From NCBI GenBank assembly GCA_017646945.1, contig JAGCLN010000226.1, positions 1 to 6,618 of the forward strand: a DNA stretch of 6,618 nt, given 5' to 3'. The stretch is from Clostridia bacterium. GTDB lineage: Bacteria; Bacillota; Clostridia; Christensenellales; Borkfalkiaceae. Positions 6,290 to 6,618 of this stretch are shown here, in pieces. The position numbers and the translations under genes were made by a program. The stretch's first letter is position 1. Each line of letters begins with the position of its first letter. The notes below the pieces were generated by a model. It was not told the DNA's origin. It saw only the letters and a program-made list of their open reading frames with translations, and searched no databases.

Positions 6290-6618
6290 TATGCTATTCT
6301 TCTATATCTATAAACCGTAGTGTAAGGCGGTAAATTGTTATGCGCTTCGTTATTTCCCGCCCGTTCGGTATAATCAAGGTTACCGCTATTGACGGACGTA
6401 TCTACCACGCCGTTACCAGAAGACGAGCCTTGACCCGCCGTCGAACTCGCTAAATATCCGTGAGTGTGAGCGGGTATCTGATTGACGGTAAGCGTTACCG
6501 TTTTTGTTCCGCCGTGTATTCCTATTGCGTTAAATTCCGTTTGGGTCGTATCAACGCCGACAAGGACTTCGCCTGCGCCGAATACTTCCCACGTACCGCC
6601 GAGTGCTTGTCCAACGGC
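6289..6618 (-). CDS. Tail-collar / fibre-tip-like protein, C-terminal part (partial)
   Basis: The frame is open from the window edge for 109 codons to TAA at 6291-6289; the start lies outside. It reads LGGTWEVFGAGEVLVGVD, then TEFNAIGIHGGTKTVTLTV, then NQIPAHTHGYL, a Gly/Ser-rich loop, and the end NEAHNNLPPYTTVYRYRRIA. The W-x-x-x-G-x-G-x-x-L-V-G-V-D opening, the H-x-H motif and the final HNNLPPY-x-x-V-Y-x-x-x-R are hallmarks of the phage tail-collar/baseplate fibre domain. In T4-type short and long fibres, H-x-H motifs hold a metal ion on the trimer axis, so trimeric metal binding is plausible here. It was not listed as a separate frame because it lacks a start in the window. It is directly coupled to the 166-aa gene. 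A fibre upstream of the hub is less usual than one downstream. Confidence 0.85.
   Translation of the reverse strand, partial: AVGQALGGTWEVFGAGEVLVGVDTTQTEFNAIGIHGGTKTVTLTVNQIPAHTHGYLASSTAGQGSSSGNGVVDTSVNSGNLDYTERAGNNEAHNNLPPYTTVYRYRRIA

Noticed and set aside
2033..6320. Other overlapping open frames (plus 2033-2239, 2642-2836, 3692-4027, 5617-5823, 6129-6320; minus 3646-3852)
   Set aside because: All are embedded in or opposite structural genes with clear domain content and RBS support. None has a convincing motif.
1..6618. tRNA, rRNA, CRISPR array, insertion sequence or attachment site
   Set aside because: The window is almost fully covered by tail genes. I see no cloverleaf, repeat-spacer pattern, transposase or integrase, and the two small gaps are explained by promoter, RBS and terminator.

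Overview
The window is a compact stretch of a phage or prophage tail/baseplate morphogenesis operon. Every credible gene lies on the minus strand, so transcription runs from high to low coordinates. Several features suggest a temperate phage of a Bacillota (Firmicutes) host, probably a gut clostridial relative. The Shine-Dalgarno sequences are strong purine blocks (AGGAG, AAGGGG, AGGGGG). Genes overlap by 1 to 8 bp. The tail-fibre modules (NPHSVTKAQVGLGNVDN motif, PKD, BspA-type leucine-rich repeats) are typical of phages and surface proteins from such hosts. Base composition is moderate (roughly 40-50% GC by hand count in most genes). TAA, TAG and TGA all end genes, so the standard bacterial code applies. 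Host and phage type are inference; no host gene is visible.

Layout in transcription order: (1) the C-terminal end of a tail-collar/fibre-tip-like protein (6618-6289); (2) a 166-aa protein with a glycine-rich hydrophobic stretch (6289-5789); (3) a 165-aa protein that looks like the N-terminal part of a tail hub (Tal/gp27-like) protein (5792-5295); (4) a self-contained small unit with a consensus promoter (5298-5269), a strong RBS, an 85-aa two-TM membrane protein (5244-4987) and an intrinsic terminator (4968-4938); (5) a 905-aa large baseplate/tail protein resembling the rest of the hub (4927-2210); (6) a 648-aa modular receptor-binding protein with a BppU-like N-terminus, tail-fibre motif, PKD domain and leucine-rich repeats (2200-254); (7) a 67-aa conserved-looking small protein (249-46); (8) the start of another gene (53-1).

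The most interesting region is 4930-5300. A gene with its own perfect sigma-70/sigma-A-type promoter (TTGACA, 18 nt, TATAAT) and its own hairpin terminator sits inside a late structural operon, in an AT-rich patch. This is the architecture of a lysogenic-conversion 'moron'. Its product is a small helical-hairpin membrane protein, a plausible superinfection-exclusion or host-modifying factor, but I recognise no family. It lies between two genes that look like parts of one hub protein, and its terminator ends about 11 nt before the start codon of the downstream 905-aa gene. This raises the question of how that gene is expressed.

The structural genes would together build the distal tail: the hub proteins form the tail tip, the 648-aa protein is the likely host-binding fibre, and the collar-type protein is another candidate adhesin. 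There is no stretch over 300 bases without a gene. The only non-coding gaps are 4928-4986 (terminator and RBS) and 5245-5294 (promoter remainder, leader and RBS).
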